From contig JANOHV010000157.1 of NCBI GenBank assembly GCA_031406795.1, positions 1 to 46,054 of the forward strand: DNA of 46,054 nt. Reading direction: 5' to 3'. Each line of letters starts with the position of its first letter. Position 1 is the first letter of the stretch. Position numbers and translations under genes: made by a program. This document shows, piece after piece, positions 27,780 through 35,041 of the stretch. The stretch comes from DATDCY01 sp031406795 [NCBI: Candidatus Rokuibacteriota bacterium]. GTDB taxonomy: Bacteria > JAUVQV01. Below the pieces are notes generated by a model. That model saw nothing but the letters and a program-made list of their open reading frames with translations. It made no database searches and was not told the DNA's origin.

Positions 27780-27861
27780 CGTAGGGGAGAGGGTTTATCC
27801 CCTCCCGCCGGTTTGCGGTGAACTGTCCTCAACTCGGGCGGGGATGAACCCCGCCCCTACG
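27780..27861. repeat. Intergenic element with terminal inverted repeats
   Basis: The left arm starts CGTAGGGGAGAGGGTTTATC (from 27780) and the right arm ends in the near-complement ATGAACCCCGCCCCTACG (to 27861). About 26 nt of each arm match with a few differences, around a 25-nt centre. It lies in a 365-bp gene-free, relatively AT-rich stretch (27658-28022) that otherwise holds the PHA promoter; I see no ORF worth calling there. It looks like a small mobile or MITE-like intergenic repeat. Confidence 0.55.
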
Positions 27862-28022
27862 AACCGTTGTACGTTTATCACAATATTCTCAATGTGTTAT
27901 TCACAAAAGTTCGCTGTAGTGTTAAGCGCGGGGAATGCGCATTTCGGTCGCGTCACGAGGAACGGCTTGGTCGGGTGCTTCTGCGCCCCCGTGCGAGCCG
28001 CGGGATGCGTACGGCTGGCGGT

Positions 28023-29249
28023 CTACCCTTCGATGCAGATGATTTCGAACCGGTCGCCGCTCAGGCAGCGGCCACCAGCCGGCGTGACCTCGAAGGTGTT
28101 CTCGACCCCGACCATCCCGAAGCCGGGAATCCCGAGCTTCGGCTCCAGGGCGAGCGTCATCCCCTCCTCGAGCGGGGCGTCGAACCCCTTGGCGATTACG
28201 GGATACTCGTCGATCGCCAGCCCGATGCCGTGGCCGAGGAAGCGCACCTTGTTGCCGCCGAGGGCCATGAACCCCTCCGCCCAGCCTTCCTGCTCCGCCC
28301 AGGCGAAGCAGTGCTCCGCCATCCGGCTCGGAACACTCCCCGGCCGCAATTGCTCCGCCAGCCAGGACTGCACGTCGACGCAGAACCGATGCGCCGCCGC
28401 CGCGCGCGCCGGGATGTCCTCGCAACGCCCGGGCCAGTAGACCTGGGTCTTGTCGGTGTGGTAGCCGTTCAGCACGAAGCCGAAATCGCAGACGAGGGGT
28501 TCCCCGCGCTCCCAGCGCTTCGCGGCGTGTCCCATGTGCGGACTGGCGGGATGCTCCCCGCGCACCCCGACCGGCCCGTTGTAGACACTTGGGTAGTTGG
28601 CGTTCTCCCCCGCCGCGACGTGGCCGAGGAAGATCTCCTCCCCGTAATTCTCCATGCGCAGCTGCCCCTGGTGGCCGGCGGCGAAGAGGACCTCCCAGGC
28701 TCGATGCGCGATCTCCCGCTCAGTCATGCCGGGGGCGATCAGCGCCGGCAGCTTCTCGCTCATGCAGGCGGCATGCAGCCCTCCCGCCTCGCGCATCAGC
28801 TCCAGTTCCCACGGAGACTTGACGGCGCGTGCCAGCCCGAACACCCGATCGCCAGGGACCAGACGCGCCGGGGCGAGATGCTCGACCAGCGTGCGCCCCA
28901 GCGCCCAGGTAATCCCCCCCATCTCGGCTGCCGCGGTGGCGGCCAGGGGTGAGCCGGCTTGCGCCAACAGGGCGGGCAGATCGCGAAAGGAGCGGTACGT
29001 CAGGATGTTCGCCAGCGGCGATTCCAGCCGCGCCCGTTCGATCCCCCGGCGGCACAGCAGCACGGGATCGCCCTCGAGCGGGAGCCAGAGCACGCCGCCG
29101 ACGAAGGTTCCCGAGAGGTAGTAGATGTTCAACCGCGAGAAGACGAGCAGCCCCCCCGACTCCGGCGCCACCCCGGCGAGTTCCCAGCGACAGCGCTCCT
29201 GGCGCCGTTCGACCTCGGCCCGCGGCACCAGTTCTTCCCGTGGCGTCAT
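28023..29249 (-). CDS. M24-family aminopeptidase (Xaa-Pro peptidase-like)
   Basis: 408 residues. A creatinase-like N-terminal domain (about 1-165) precedes the pita-bread metallopeptidase fold. The five metal ligands of M24 enzymes are visible: Asp in VCDFGFVL, Asp in YHTDKTQ, His in LGHGIGLAID, Glu in LALEPKLG and Glu in VGVENTFEV. These enzymes remove N-terminal residues, often before proline, using two metal ions; related proteins without peptidase activity exist, so the substrate is open. AAGGAGGG precedes the ATG. It is downstream of the FAH-family gene on the same strand (100 nt apart). Confidence 0.88.
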   Translation of the reverse strand: MTPREELVPRAEVERRQERCRWELAGVAPESGGLLVFSRLNIYYLSGTFVGGVLWLPLEGDPVLLCRRGIERARLESPLANILTYRSFRDLPALLAQAGSPLAATAAAEMGGITWALGRTLVEHLAPARLVPGDRVFGLARAVKSPWELELMREAGGLHAACMSEKLPALIAPGMTEREIAHRAWEVLFAAGHQGQLRMENYGEEIFLGHVAAGENANYPSVYNGPVGVRGEHPASPHMGHAAKRWERGEPLVCDFGFVLNGYHTDKTQVYWPGRCEDIPARAAAAHRFCVDVQSWLAEQLRPGSVPSRMAEHCFAWAEQEGWAEGFMALGGNKVRFLGHGIGLAIDEYPVIAKGFDAPLEEGMTLALEPKLGIPGFGMVGVENTFEVTPAGGRCLSGDRFEIICIEG

Positions 29250-29349
29250 GCTCGCCCTCCTTGGGGTCCAAGTCTAACCATAATGCGCGCTGCTGACAAA
29301 GTCCCCCCCTGACCAGGCCGGGGCTCGGGGGGCATCTGTGGGGCCGGTT

Positions 29350-30249
29350 CTACTCCCCGATCCGGTTGCGCATGACGCCGATGCCCTCGATCTCCGTCTC
29401 GAGAAGATCGCCGGGCCGCAGGAACTCCGGGGGGGTGCGCGCAAAACCCACTCCCGCGGGCGTCCCGGTCGAGATGATGTCGCCCGCCTCGAGCGTCATG
29501 CCGAGCGAAAGCTCCTGGAGCAGGCGCGGCAGCTTGAAATAGAGCAATCCGGTGTTCGAATCCTGCTTGGTCACCCCGTTCACCCGACAGGTGAGGCGCA
29601 GGTTCCCGGGATCGATGCTGTCGGCGGTCACCAGCACCGGGCCCATGGGGCAGGTGCCGTCGAGGCTCTTGCCCTTGTGCCACTGGCCGCCGTGGCGGAA
29701 CTGCAGGTCGCGCCAGGACAGATCGTTGATCGTCGTATACCCCCAGACATGCGCCATGGCGGTCTCCGGGCTGAGGTTCTTGCCGCCGGGACCGATCACC
29801 ACGCCGAGTTCGACCTCCCAGTCGAGGGAGGTGGAGATCGAGGCATCGAAGGGGACACGATCGAAGGGACCGGTGACGGCGGTGGTCGCCTTGCTGAAGA
29901 AGACCGGCCACCGGGGAAGCTCGCGGCCGTCGCTCAGCTTCTGCGCGCCCTCCTCGAAGTGCTCGCGGTAGTTCCAGCCGACACAGAAAACATTTTTCGC
30001 AGGGCGCGGGATCGGCGCGTGGAGCTCCGCGTCAGCCAGCCTGACGGCGGAGGCGGGCGCACGCGAGGCCAGGGCGTCGAGCGCCAGGCGCGCCGCCTGC
30101 CCCCCGCGTACGATGCCGAGCATCGTTGAAAAGTCGACATCAGCAACTGGTCCGACGCCGGCCGGGATGTCGACGATCCGGTCGCCTTCGACGACGAGAC
30201 CGGGGCGCGGAGCGCCGCCGACGACGGGGGAGTAGGTGACGAGTTTCAA
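29350..30249 (-). CDS. Fumarylacetoacetate hydrolase family protein
   Basis: 299 residues. The metal-binding acidic residues of the FAH fold are present (SLDWEVELGVVIG; the region AMAHVWGYTTINDLSWRD). The family includes acylpyruvate hydrolases, oxaloacetate decarboxylases and 2-hydroxyhepta-2,4-diene-dioate isomerases; the exact reaction cannot be told. The start is a TTG (30249) but has a strong AGGAGG 6 nt upstream and begins MKLVTYSPV, the usual start of the family. The gene is divergent from the radical SAM peptide locus. Confidence 0.87.
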   Translation of the reverse strand: MKLVTYSPVVGGAPRPGLVVEGDRIVDIPAGVGPVADVDFSTMLGIVRGGQAARLALDALASRAPASAVRLADAELHAPIPRPAKNVFCVGWNYREHFEEGAQKLSDGRELPRWPVFFSKATTAVTGPFDRVPFDASISTSLDWEVELGVVIGPGGKNLSPETAMAHVWGYTTINDLSWRDLQFRHGGQWHKGKSLDGTCPMGPVLVTADSIDPGNLRLTCRVNGVTKQDSNTGLLYFKLPRLLQELSLGMTLEAGDIISTGTPAGVGFARTPPEFLRPGDLLETEIEGIGVMRNRIGE

Positions 30250-30453
30250 GGCTCCTCCTGGTTGCGCGGTTCTTCAGCAGCATAGTAGCCACTCGGGGTG
30301 CCCGGCATCAAGTCGCTCCTCGCGCGTCGCAGGCGCCTGCTCGCGGTTGGCGGCGTGCGCACGGCCGCGGTTCTGCGGTATCATCGGAGCGTCCGGTTCC
30401 GTCATCCCGCAGCGCGCGGGCAATCCGCCAACATCGAAGGGGGCGTCAGGGGA

Positions 30454-30528
30454 ATGAAGACCAGGGAGATCCAGCAGAAACCAACGCCCGGCTCGCCGAT
30501 CCTGAGCCGGCGCCGCAAATTCCCGTGA
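30454..30528 (+). CDS. 24-residue micro-ORF coupled to the four-cysteine protein
   Basis: ATG 30454 to TGA 30526-30528, beginning MKTREIQQKPTPG and ending RRRKFP. AGGGGA lies just before the ATG. Its stop overlaps the GTG of the next gene (GTGA), and that gene has no ribosome binding site of its own, so translation of the micro-ORF is probably needed to reach it. The peptide has no cysteine and a basic end. It could be only a leader for coupling, or a second peptide substrate. The 200 bp upstream (30250-30453) hold no clear gene; a lone TATCAT at 30379-30384 may be a -10 box. Confidence 0.4.
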   Translation: MKTREIQQKPTPGSPILSRRRKFP

Positions 30529-30791
30529 GCGATTTTCCGAGACTCTGCGCCGCTGCGCACCTGCTGCCGTCCGACCCGGACGTGCCGCTGGGCGACGCCG
30601 ATCTGGTGCGCCTGATCTGCAGCGACTGCCCCTTCTACAAGGAGGGGGAGGACGAGGAACTCGAGTGCGGCGCCTTCATGCTCCTGCGCCACCTGCTGCG
30701 GAAGAAAACGGTGACCGTGCAGGCGATTCTCGATGCGGTGCGCGACGGGGAGAGCGCGGAGGGATCGTCGCCCTCACGCGGGGAGGGTTAA
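30525..30791 (+). CDS. Four-cysteine small protein upstream of the radical SAM enzyme
   Basis: 88 residues, starting with GTG. Four cysteines (8, 32, 35, 48) include ICSDCPFYKEGEDEELECGA, a CxxC plus a later Cys set that could hold a metal or Fe-S cluster. I do not recognise a named family. A helix follows (FMLLRHLLRKKTVTVQAILDA). It is coupled to the 24-codon ORF upstream (4-nt overlap) and ends 6 nt before the radical SAM gene. The tight arrangement makes it a likely partner or regulator in peptide modification. The last 15 residues (SAEGSSPSRGEG) are low in complexity. Confidence 0.7.
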   Translation: MSDFPRLCAAAHLLPSDPDVPLGDADLVRLICSDCPFYKEGEDEELECGAFMLLRHLLRKKTVTVQAILDAVRDGESAEGSSPSRGEG

Positions 30792-30797
30792 CCGGGC

Positions 30798-32000
30798 GTG
30801 TCGCCCCCCCCGCCGCCGCAGTCGCCGGGTTTGGCAGACTGGCTGGCCCTGCCCCCCCATTGCACCCTCAAGCGCCTCGAAACGCCGGCGCTCTACGACA
30901 CCCGCGCCGACGAGCTGTACGAACTCGACGAGGAAGCTCTGCGATTTCTCGCATCCTGCCCTTCGCGCGCGGCGGCGGATCGCGCGCCGGAGACAGCGGC
31001 CCTCGTCGAATTCTGCCGCGGGGAAGGACTGCTCGTTTCCTCGAGCGCGCCAGTCGCCACGGAGGTCCCCGCGCTTCCCCCGCTGCTGCCCAGCCTGCGC
31101 TACCTGCTCGTGCATCTCACCGACCGGTGCACGCTGCGCTGCCGGCACTGCTTCATCGGGCACCAGACCGGAACGGATCTGCCGTATGCCGCGGTACTGC
31201 GCCTCGCCGGGGAGTTCGTCGAACTCCAGGGGTTGCGCTTCATCGTCTCCGGGGGAGAACCGCTGCTGCACCGGGACTTCTGGCGGCTCAACGAGCGGCT
31301 TTCGGGGTACCCGTTCCGCTCGATCCTGCTGACGAATGGCAGCTTGCTCGATCGGGCGGCGGCGCGGGCGCTTCGCTTCCACGAGGTGCAGGTGAGCCTC
31401 GACGGACCGCAGGACGCGCACGATCTGCTTCGCGGCAGCGGGAGCTTCCGCCGCGCTGTCGCCGCGCTGCGCAACCTTGCGGAGGCAGGCGTGCCGATCT
31501 CGGTCGCCACCGTCGTCTTCGCGGGAAATCTCGAGCGCTTTGACGAATTGGCGGCCATCCTGCGCGAATTCCCGCTGCGCGGCTGGTCCATCGACGTCCC
31601 CTGCCCGGCCGGCTCCATGGCTGACCACCCCGCGCTGCTCCCCGATCCGGTGCGGGCCGCCGCACTCATGGCGCGTTCGCACGGCGGCGGCTTCTACGGC
31701 TCCAGCGGCGGCTACGCCTGCGGGGCGCACCTGGCTGCCGTCATGGCGGACGGCACGATCGACAAGTGCGGCTATTTCACCAGCCTTCGGTCCGGTCAGG
31801 CCAGCGAGGGGCTGACGGCCGCCTGGGCGCGCCTGCCCCGGTGGCGCCTCGAGGAGCTCTCCTGCACCTGCGCGCACCTGGCGGAATGCCGCGGCGGCTG
31901 CCGGTTCCGTGCGCAAGCCCACGGCGACCTGCTCGGCCCCGACCCCGCCATGTGTTACCAGCGCGGGGTGCCCGTCGGCGGCGACCGCCGCGGCTCTTGA
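30798..32000 (+). CDS. Peptide-modifying radical SAM/SPASM enzyme with PqqD-like N-terminus
   Basis: 400 residues, GTG start with GGGAGGG upstream. Residues about 20-85 (LKRLETPALYDTRADELYEL onward) look like a PqqD-like RiPP recognition element that would hold a precursor peptide. The radical SAM cluster motif is CTLRCRHC (Cys 111, 115, 118), followed by VSGGEPLLH. The C-terminal SPASM region has seven cysteines (308, 324, 356, 358, 364, 368, 386), enough for two auxiliary clusters. Enzymes of this build make thioether or C-C links in small peptides. A cysteine-rich 20-residue peptide is encoded 218 nt downstream. From memory, the CbpB/CbpA pair in NCBI families may be the same system; I could not check this. 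Confidence 0.88.
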   Translation: MSPPPPPQSPGLADWLALPPHCTLKRLETPALYDTRADELYELDEEALRFLASCPSRAAADRAPETAALVEFCRGEGLLVSSSAPVATEVPALPPLLPSLRYLLVHLTDRCTLRCRHCFIGHQTGTDLPYAAVLRLAGEFVELQGLRFIVSGGEPLLHRDFWRLNERLSGYPFRSILLTNGSLLDRAAARALRFHEVQVSLDGPQDAHDLLRGSGSFRRAVAALRNLAEAGVPISVATVVFAGNLERFDELAAILREFPLRGWSIDVPCPAGSMADHPALLPDPVRAAALMARSHGGGFYGSSGGYACGAHLAAVMADGTIDKCGYFTSLRSGQASEGLTAAWARLPRWRLEELSCTCAHLAECRGGCRFRAQAHGDLLGPDPAMCYQRGVPVGGDRRGS

Positions 32001-32117
32001 CAACCTCAGGACCTACGATAGTAGGCAGGTCTGCCAGGCGATCGCCGGTCTGCTCGCTCCCGGACGCTGACCGCCGCTGCGCAAGGGTTGATGATCGCGC
32101 GCTGCGGGCCATCTCCC

Positions 32118-32144
32118 TTGACACGCCGAGGGGTCGGATATAAG
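32118..32144 (+). promoter_or_regulatory. Promoter of the 20-residue cysteine peptide
   Basis: Perfect TTGACA (32118-32123), then TATAAG (32139-32144) after a slightly short 15-nt spacer, about 75 nt upstream of the peptide's ATG. It would give the peptide its own short mRNA ending at the hairpin 32303-32335. Confidence 0.5.
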
Positions 32145-32218
32145 TTCGAATCCCGGGTTGACGACTTCTACGGATTGCGCCGGGACAGGCGCTTCATGCA
32201 GGAAAGGAGGTGGGTCCC

Positions 32219-32281
32219 ATGAAGATCACCAAGATGACCAAGCAGGCCTCGACGCTGTGCAAGTGCAAGAGCAGCTGTTAG
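32219..32281 (+). CDS. 20-residue Cys-rich peptide, candidate RiPP precursor
   Basis: The peptide is MKITKMTKQASTLCKCKSSC. A basic leader (Lys 2, 5, 8) without cysteine is followed by a core with three cysteines (14, 16, 20), the last being the C-terminal residue. The ribosome binding site is excellent (AAAGGAGGT, 32203-32211, 7 nt before the ATG). A candidate promoter lies upstream and a perfect 15-bp hairpin downstream, so the gene is probably a monocistronic, highly expressed unit. Position behind a radical SAM/SPASM enzyme with a recognition domain makes it the likely substrate; Ser 18, Ser 19 and the cysteines are plausible modification sites. No transporter or protease gene is adjacent. 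Too short for routine gene calling, so it may be missing in databases. Confidence 0.75.
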   Translation: MKITKMTKQASTLCKCKSSC

Positions 32282-32302
32282 TCGCTCTCTTCACCGATTG
32301 AC

Positions 32303-32335
32303 GGAGACCCCGGAGGGCATCCCTCCGGGGTCTCC
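32303..32335 (+). terminator. Perfect 15-bp hairpin after the peptide gene
   Basis: GGAGACCCCGGAGGG (32303-32317) pairs exactly with CCCTCCGGGGTCTCC (32321-32335), loop CAT. It is 21 nt after the peptide stop and is followed by TGTCT, a weak T-tract. It should end or stabilise the short peptide mRNA and separate it from glnS. Confidence 0.8.
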
Positions 32336-32370
32336 TGTCTCGAACGGCGGGGAACTCCATCGTTGCGCTG

Positions 32371-32379
32371 TGGTAGAAT
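32371..32379 (+). promoter_or_regulatory. Extended -10 box of glnS
   Basis: TGGTAGAAT (32371-32379) matches an extended -10 (TGn plus TAGAAT), about 30 nt before the glnS ATG. No clear -35 is seen, as is common for extended -10 promoters. Confidence 0.4.
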
Positions 32380-32409
32380 CCACGGGTTTTTAAAGCAACG
32401 GAGGAACCC

Positions 32410-34104
32410 ATGAGCGACGAGACCACGTCCGAGACCGCCCCCCGTGACTTCATCCGCGAGATCGTCGCCACCGACGTCAAGGCCGGCGTCAACGGCGGCC
32501 GCGTGGCGACGCGGTTCCCGCCCGAACCGAACGGTTACCTCCACATCGGGCACGCCAAGTCCATCTGCCTGAACTTCGGCGTCGCCCGGCAATTCGGCGG
32601 CACCTGCAATCTGCGGCTGGACGACACGAACCCGGCCAAGGAGGAGGGGGAGTACGTCGACTCGATCATCGGCGACGTCCGCTGGCTCGGCTTCGACTGG
32701 GGGGAGCGTCTTTATTACGCTTCGGACTACTTCGAGCGGCTCTACGAGTTTGCCGAACAGTTGATCCGGCGCGGCAAGGCCTACGTCGACGACCAGAGCG
32801 CCGACGAGATCCGCGAACGGCGCGGCACGCTCACCAACCCCGGCGAGGACAGCCCCTGGCGCGACCGGAGCGTCGAGGAGAATCTCGACCTCTTCCACCG
32901 GATGCGCGCCGGCGAATTCCCCGACGGCGCCCGTGTGCTGCGCGCGAAGATCGACATGGCGGCGCCCAACATCGTGCTGCGCGACCCGACGCTCTATCGC
33001 ATCAAGCGCGCCACGCACCACCGCACCGGCGACGCCTGGTGCATCTACCCGATGTACGATTTCGCCCACTGCCTCTCCGATGCCATCGAGGGGATCACGC
33101 ACTCGATCTGCACGCTGGAGTTCGAAATCAACCGCCCGCTCTACGACTGGGTCATCGACAATGTGGACGCCCCCGCCCGCCCGCGCCAGTACGAGTTCGC
33201 GCGGCTGAATCTGACCTACACCGTCATTTCGAAGCGCAAGCTGCTCCGGCTCGTTCAGGGCGGCACCGTCTCCGGCTGGGACGACCCGCGGATGCCGACC
33301 CTCTCGGGGCTGCGCCGCCGCGGTTATACCCCCGAGGCGATTCGCGCCTTCTGCGACAAGATCGGTGTCGGCAGGCGCGACAGCACCGTGGACGTCGCGC
33401 TGCTCGAGCACTGCCTGCGCGAGGACCTGAACCGGCGTTCGCCCCGGCTGATGGCGGTGTTGCGCCCCTTGAAACTGGTCATCGAGAATTACCCCGAGGA
33501 CGAGGTCGAGGAACTCGACGCCGTGAACAACCCCGAGGACCCGGCGGCCGGCGGCCGCAAAGTCCCCTTCTCCCGCGAACTCTTCATTGACCGCGAGGAC
33601 TTCCGGGAGGACCCGCCCAAGGGGTTCCTCCGGCTCGCCCCGGGGCGCGAAGTGCGGCTGCGCTACGCGTATTTCGTCAAGTGCGTCGGCGTCGTCAGGG
33701 ATGCGGCAGGCGAAATCGCCGAGGTGCGCTGCACCTACGACCCGGCGACGCGCGGCGGGGACGCGCCGGACGGGCGCAAGGTGAAAGTGACGATGCACTG
33801 GGTGTCGGCTGCCCGTGCGCATACCGCCGAGGTTCGCCTCTACGACCGCCTCTTCGCGTTGGAGAGCCCCGACGAGGCGGAAGATTTTCTCTCGACGCTC
33901 AACCCGAATTCGCTCGAGATCCTGCAGGGCTGCCGGGTCGAACCCGCGCTCGCGCAGGTGCCGCCCGGAGCCATCGTCCAATTCGAGCGCGTGGGTTATT
34001 TCGCCGCCGATCTGCGTGATTCCCGACCGGATGCCCCGGTCTTCAACCGGGCCGTGACTCTGCGCGATGCCTGGGCGAAGATGCAGAAGGCGCCTCGTCC
34101 TTGA
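32410..34104 (+). CDS. glnS: Glutaminyl-tRNA synthetase
   Basis: 564 residues. Class I synthetase that charges tRNA-Gln with glutamine. The [15 protein letters not shown] block (HIGH at 45-48) and the KMSKS counterpart VISKRKL (about 270) are clear, as are the GlnRS-type LRLDDTNP and the two C-terminal anticodon-binding beta barrels. GGAGGA precedes the ATG. A matching tRNA-Gln(CUG) gene lies 670 nt downstream on the other strand, next to gltX. Many bacteria lack GlnRS and use GatCAB instead; its presence here argues for direct charging. Confidence 0.96.
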   Translation: MSDETTSETAPRDFIREIVATDVKAGVNGGRVATRFPPEPNGYLHIGHAKSICLNFGVARQFGGTCNLRLDDTNPAKEEGEYVDSIIGDVRWLGFDWGERLYYASDYFERLYEFAEQLIRRGKAYVDDQSADEIRERRGTLTNPGEDSPWRDRSVEENLDLFHRMRAGEFPDGARVLRAKIDMAAPNIVLRDPTLYRIKRATHHRTGDAWCIYPMYDFAHCLSDAIEGITHSICTLEFEINRPLYDWVIDNVDAPARPRQYEFARLNLTYTVISKRKLLRLVQGGTVSGWDDPRMPTLSGLRRRGYTPEAIRAFCDKIGVGRRDSTVDVALLEHCLREDLNRRSPRLMAVLRPLKLVIENYPEDEVEELDAVNNPEDPAAGGRKVPFSRELFIDREDFREDPPKGFLRLAPGREVRLRYAYFVKCVGVVRDAAGEIAEVRCTYDPATRGGDAPDGRKVKVTMHWVSAARAHTAEVRLYDRLFALESPDEAEDFLSTLNPNSLEILQGCRVEPALAQVPPGAIVQFERVGYFAADLRDSRPDAPVFNRAVTLRDAWAKMQKAPRP

Positions 34105-34128
34105 CATTACCTATCGGTCGTATAGACT
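34101..34128 (+). promoter_or_regulatory. Promoter of the tetraheme cytochrome gene
   Basis: Perfect TTGACA (34101-34106, overlapping the glnS stop), 16-nt spacer, TAGACT (34123-34128). The transcript would start near 34135, about 70 nt before the GTG. Confidence 0.5.
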
Positions 34129-34202
34129 GACGTGCAAGTGCCGGGAGTCACATGAACTCGCGCCTGCGGGTGCCCGGCCGTCAACGCCACAGGGAGGTAT
34201 CC

Positions 34203-34649
34203 GTGAAAAAACTTCTGGGCTGCATCGCCATCGCTCTCCTCGCGCTCTCCCCCGGTCTCGCAGCCGCGGCGGAAAAGGTCCCGGAGGGGAAGGAATCGCT
34301 GACCTTGGAATCGATGTCGAAGGCCAGGAAGGCCTCGGGGAAAAAAGTCCTCAAGGGACCGGTGCCCTTCGCCCACCAGGCCCACGTCGACAAGGGAGTC
34401 GCCTGCACGGATTGCCACCACAAGGAGAAGGCCGGTGATACGCCACAACCCTGCTCCGCGTGCCACAAGGACACCAAGGGAGACGCCCCGAAGATCAGCG
34501 ATGCTTTTCACGGCGGCGAAAATGACTCGCTGCCGTCGCTGCAGTCCTGCATCGGCTGCCACGCGCGCAAGGTCGCCGGCCAGAAGGCCACCAACGCCCC
34601 GGTCTCGAGGGAACCCTGCGCTGCCTGCCACAGCATCCTGAAGAAATAG
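34203..34649 (+). CDS. Periplasmic tetraheme c-type cytochrome (class III-like)
   Basis: 148 residues from GTG 34203, which has AGGGAGGT just upstream and begins with a signal peptide (KKLLGCIAIALLALSPGLAAAA, cleavage about residue 22). Four CxxCH heme sites: 68-72 (CTDCH), 84-88 (CSACH), 116-120 (CIGCH) and 139-143 (CAACH). Extra histidines (FAHQAH, DCHHK, AFHGG) can serve as second axial ligands. Spacing and size fit cytochrome c3/c7-type electron carriers of metal- or sulfate-reducing bacteria, working between inner-membrane oxidoreductases and outer partners. An upstream ATG (34152) would place extra residues before the signal peptide and is unlikely. Confidence 0.9.
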   Translation: MKKLLGCIAIALLALSPGLAAAAEKVPEGKESLTLESMSKARKASGKKVLKGPVPFAHQAHVDKGVACTDCHHKEKAGDTPQPCSACHKDTKGDAPKISDAFHGGENDSLPSLQSCIGCHARKVAGQKATNAPVSREPCAACHSILKK

Positions 34650-34681
34650 CCGGCCGACGAGGTCGGCCGTCAGCGCAGTAC

Positions 34682-34707
34682 CGGGGCGGGGTCGCTACCC
34701 CGCCCCG
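34682..34707 (+). terminator. Hairpin after the cytochrome gene
   Basis: CGGGGCGGGGT (34682-34692) pairs perfectly with ACCCCGCCCCG (34697-34707), loop CGCT, 32 nt after the cytochrome stop. Confidence 0.55.
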
Positions 34708-34771
34708 AACAAAAACCACCCGCGCCAAGAACGTCGAACCCCAAAGGACGTGGAGGCGGGTGGTTTTTGTT
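34708..34771. terminator. Bidirectional terminator between cytochrome and tRNA-Gln
   Basis: AACAAAAACCACCCGC (34708-34723) pairs exactly with GCGGGTGGTTTTTGTT (34756-34771). On either strand a GC-rich stem is followed by a T-rich run. An inner pair (ACGTC with GACGT) extends the structure. It can stop both the plus-strand cytochrome transcript and the minus-strand tRNA transcript. Confidence 0.7.
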
Positions 34772-34845
34772 TGGCTGGGGGACAAGGATTCGAACCTTGA
34801 TAAGCAGAGTCAGAGTCTGCTGTCCTGCCGTTGGACGATCCCCCA
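34772..34845 (-). tRNA. tRNA-Gln (anticodon CUG)
   Basis: A complete cloverleaf on the minus strand: acceptor TGGGGGA with TCCCCCA, D arm GTCC...GGAC, anticodon arm GCAGA-CTCTGAC-TCTGC with CTG at positions 34-36, and T arm CAAGG-TTCGAAT-CCTTG. Discriminator G and an encoded CCA end complete it (74 nt). It lies between glnS/cytochrome and gltX. Confidence 0.97.
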
Positions 34846-34888
34846 GTGTCGGCGGGAATATACCCAGTTCCCGCCCTCAGGTCAAATG

Positions 34889-35012
34889 CAGGCTACTGAA
34901 AAAGGCCCATCTGCTGCGTTGGACTTCGCCCTTCGTCCCTGCGGCGTACTGTTCGTACGCCTCAGTCCTCAGGACTCGCCCGCCTTGCACCTGGGCCTTT
35001 TTGAGCAGCCTG
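34889..35012. repeat. 124-bp intergenic element with long inverted arms
   Basis: The 21-nt arms 34889-34909 (CAGGCTACTGAAAAAGGCCC...) and 34992-35012 are complementary at 19 of 21 positions. Inside is a second hairpin, GGCGTAC (34943-34949) with GTACGCC (34955-34961). It begins 30 nt after the gltX stop on the minus strand and may terminate gltX. Similar elements are, from memory, common between genes in Geobacter and relatives. Confidence 0.65.
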
Positions 35013-35041
35013 CCCCATCCCTGAGTCGCTTCGGCCGTACG

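Noticed and set aside
27754-28952. Plus-strand ORFs across the M24 peptidase gene and the gene-free stretch
   Set aside because: They overlap a well-supported minus-strand gene and the intergenic repeat, with low-complexity translations.
31997-32024. Perfect TTGACA at the end of the radical SAM gene as a peptide promoter
   Set aside because: At 16-18 nt there is only TAGTAG, a poor -10; the site at 32118 is better placed.
32139-32160. GTTCGAATCCC, like a tRNA T-arm, between the radical SAM gene and the peptide
   Set aside because: The flanks do not pair as a T stem and no acceptor, D or anticodon arm is found; it is probably chance.
32219-32281. Selenocysteine or readthrough extension of the 20-residue peptide
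   Set aside because: The stop is TAG, and the perfect hairpin begins only 21 nt later; no extended conserved frame is seen.
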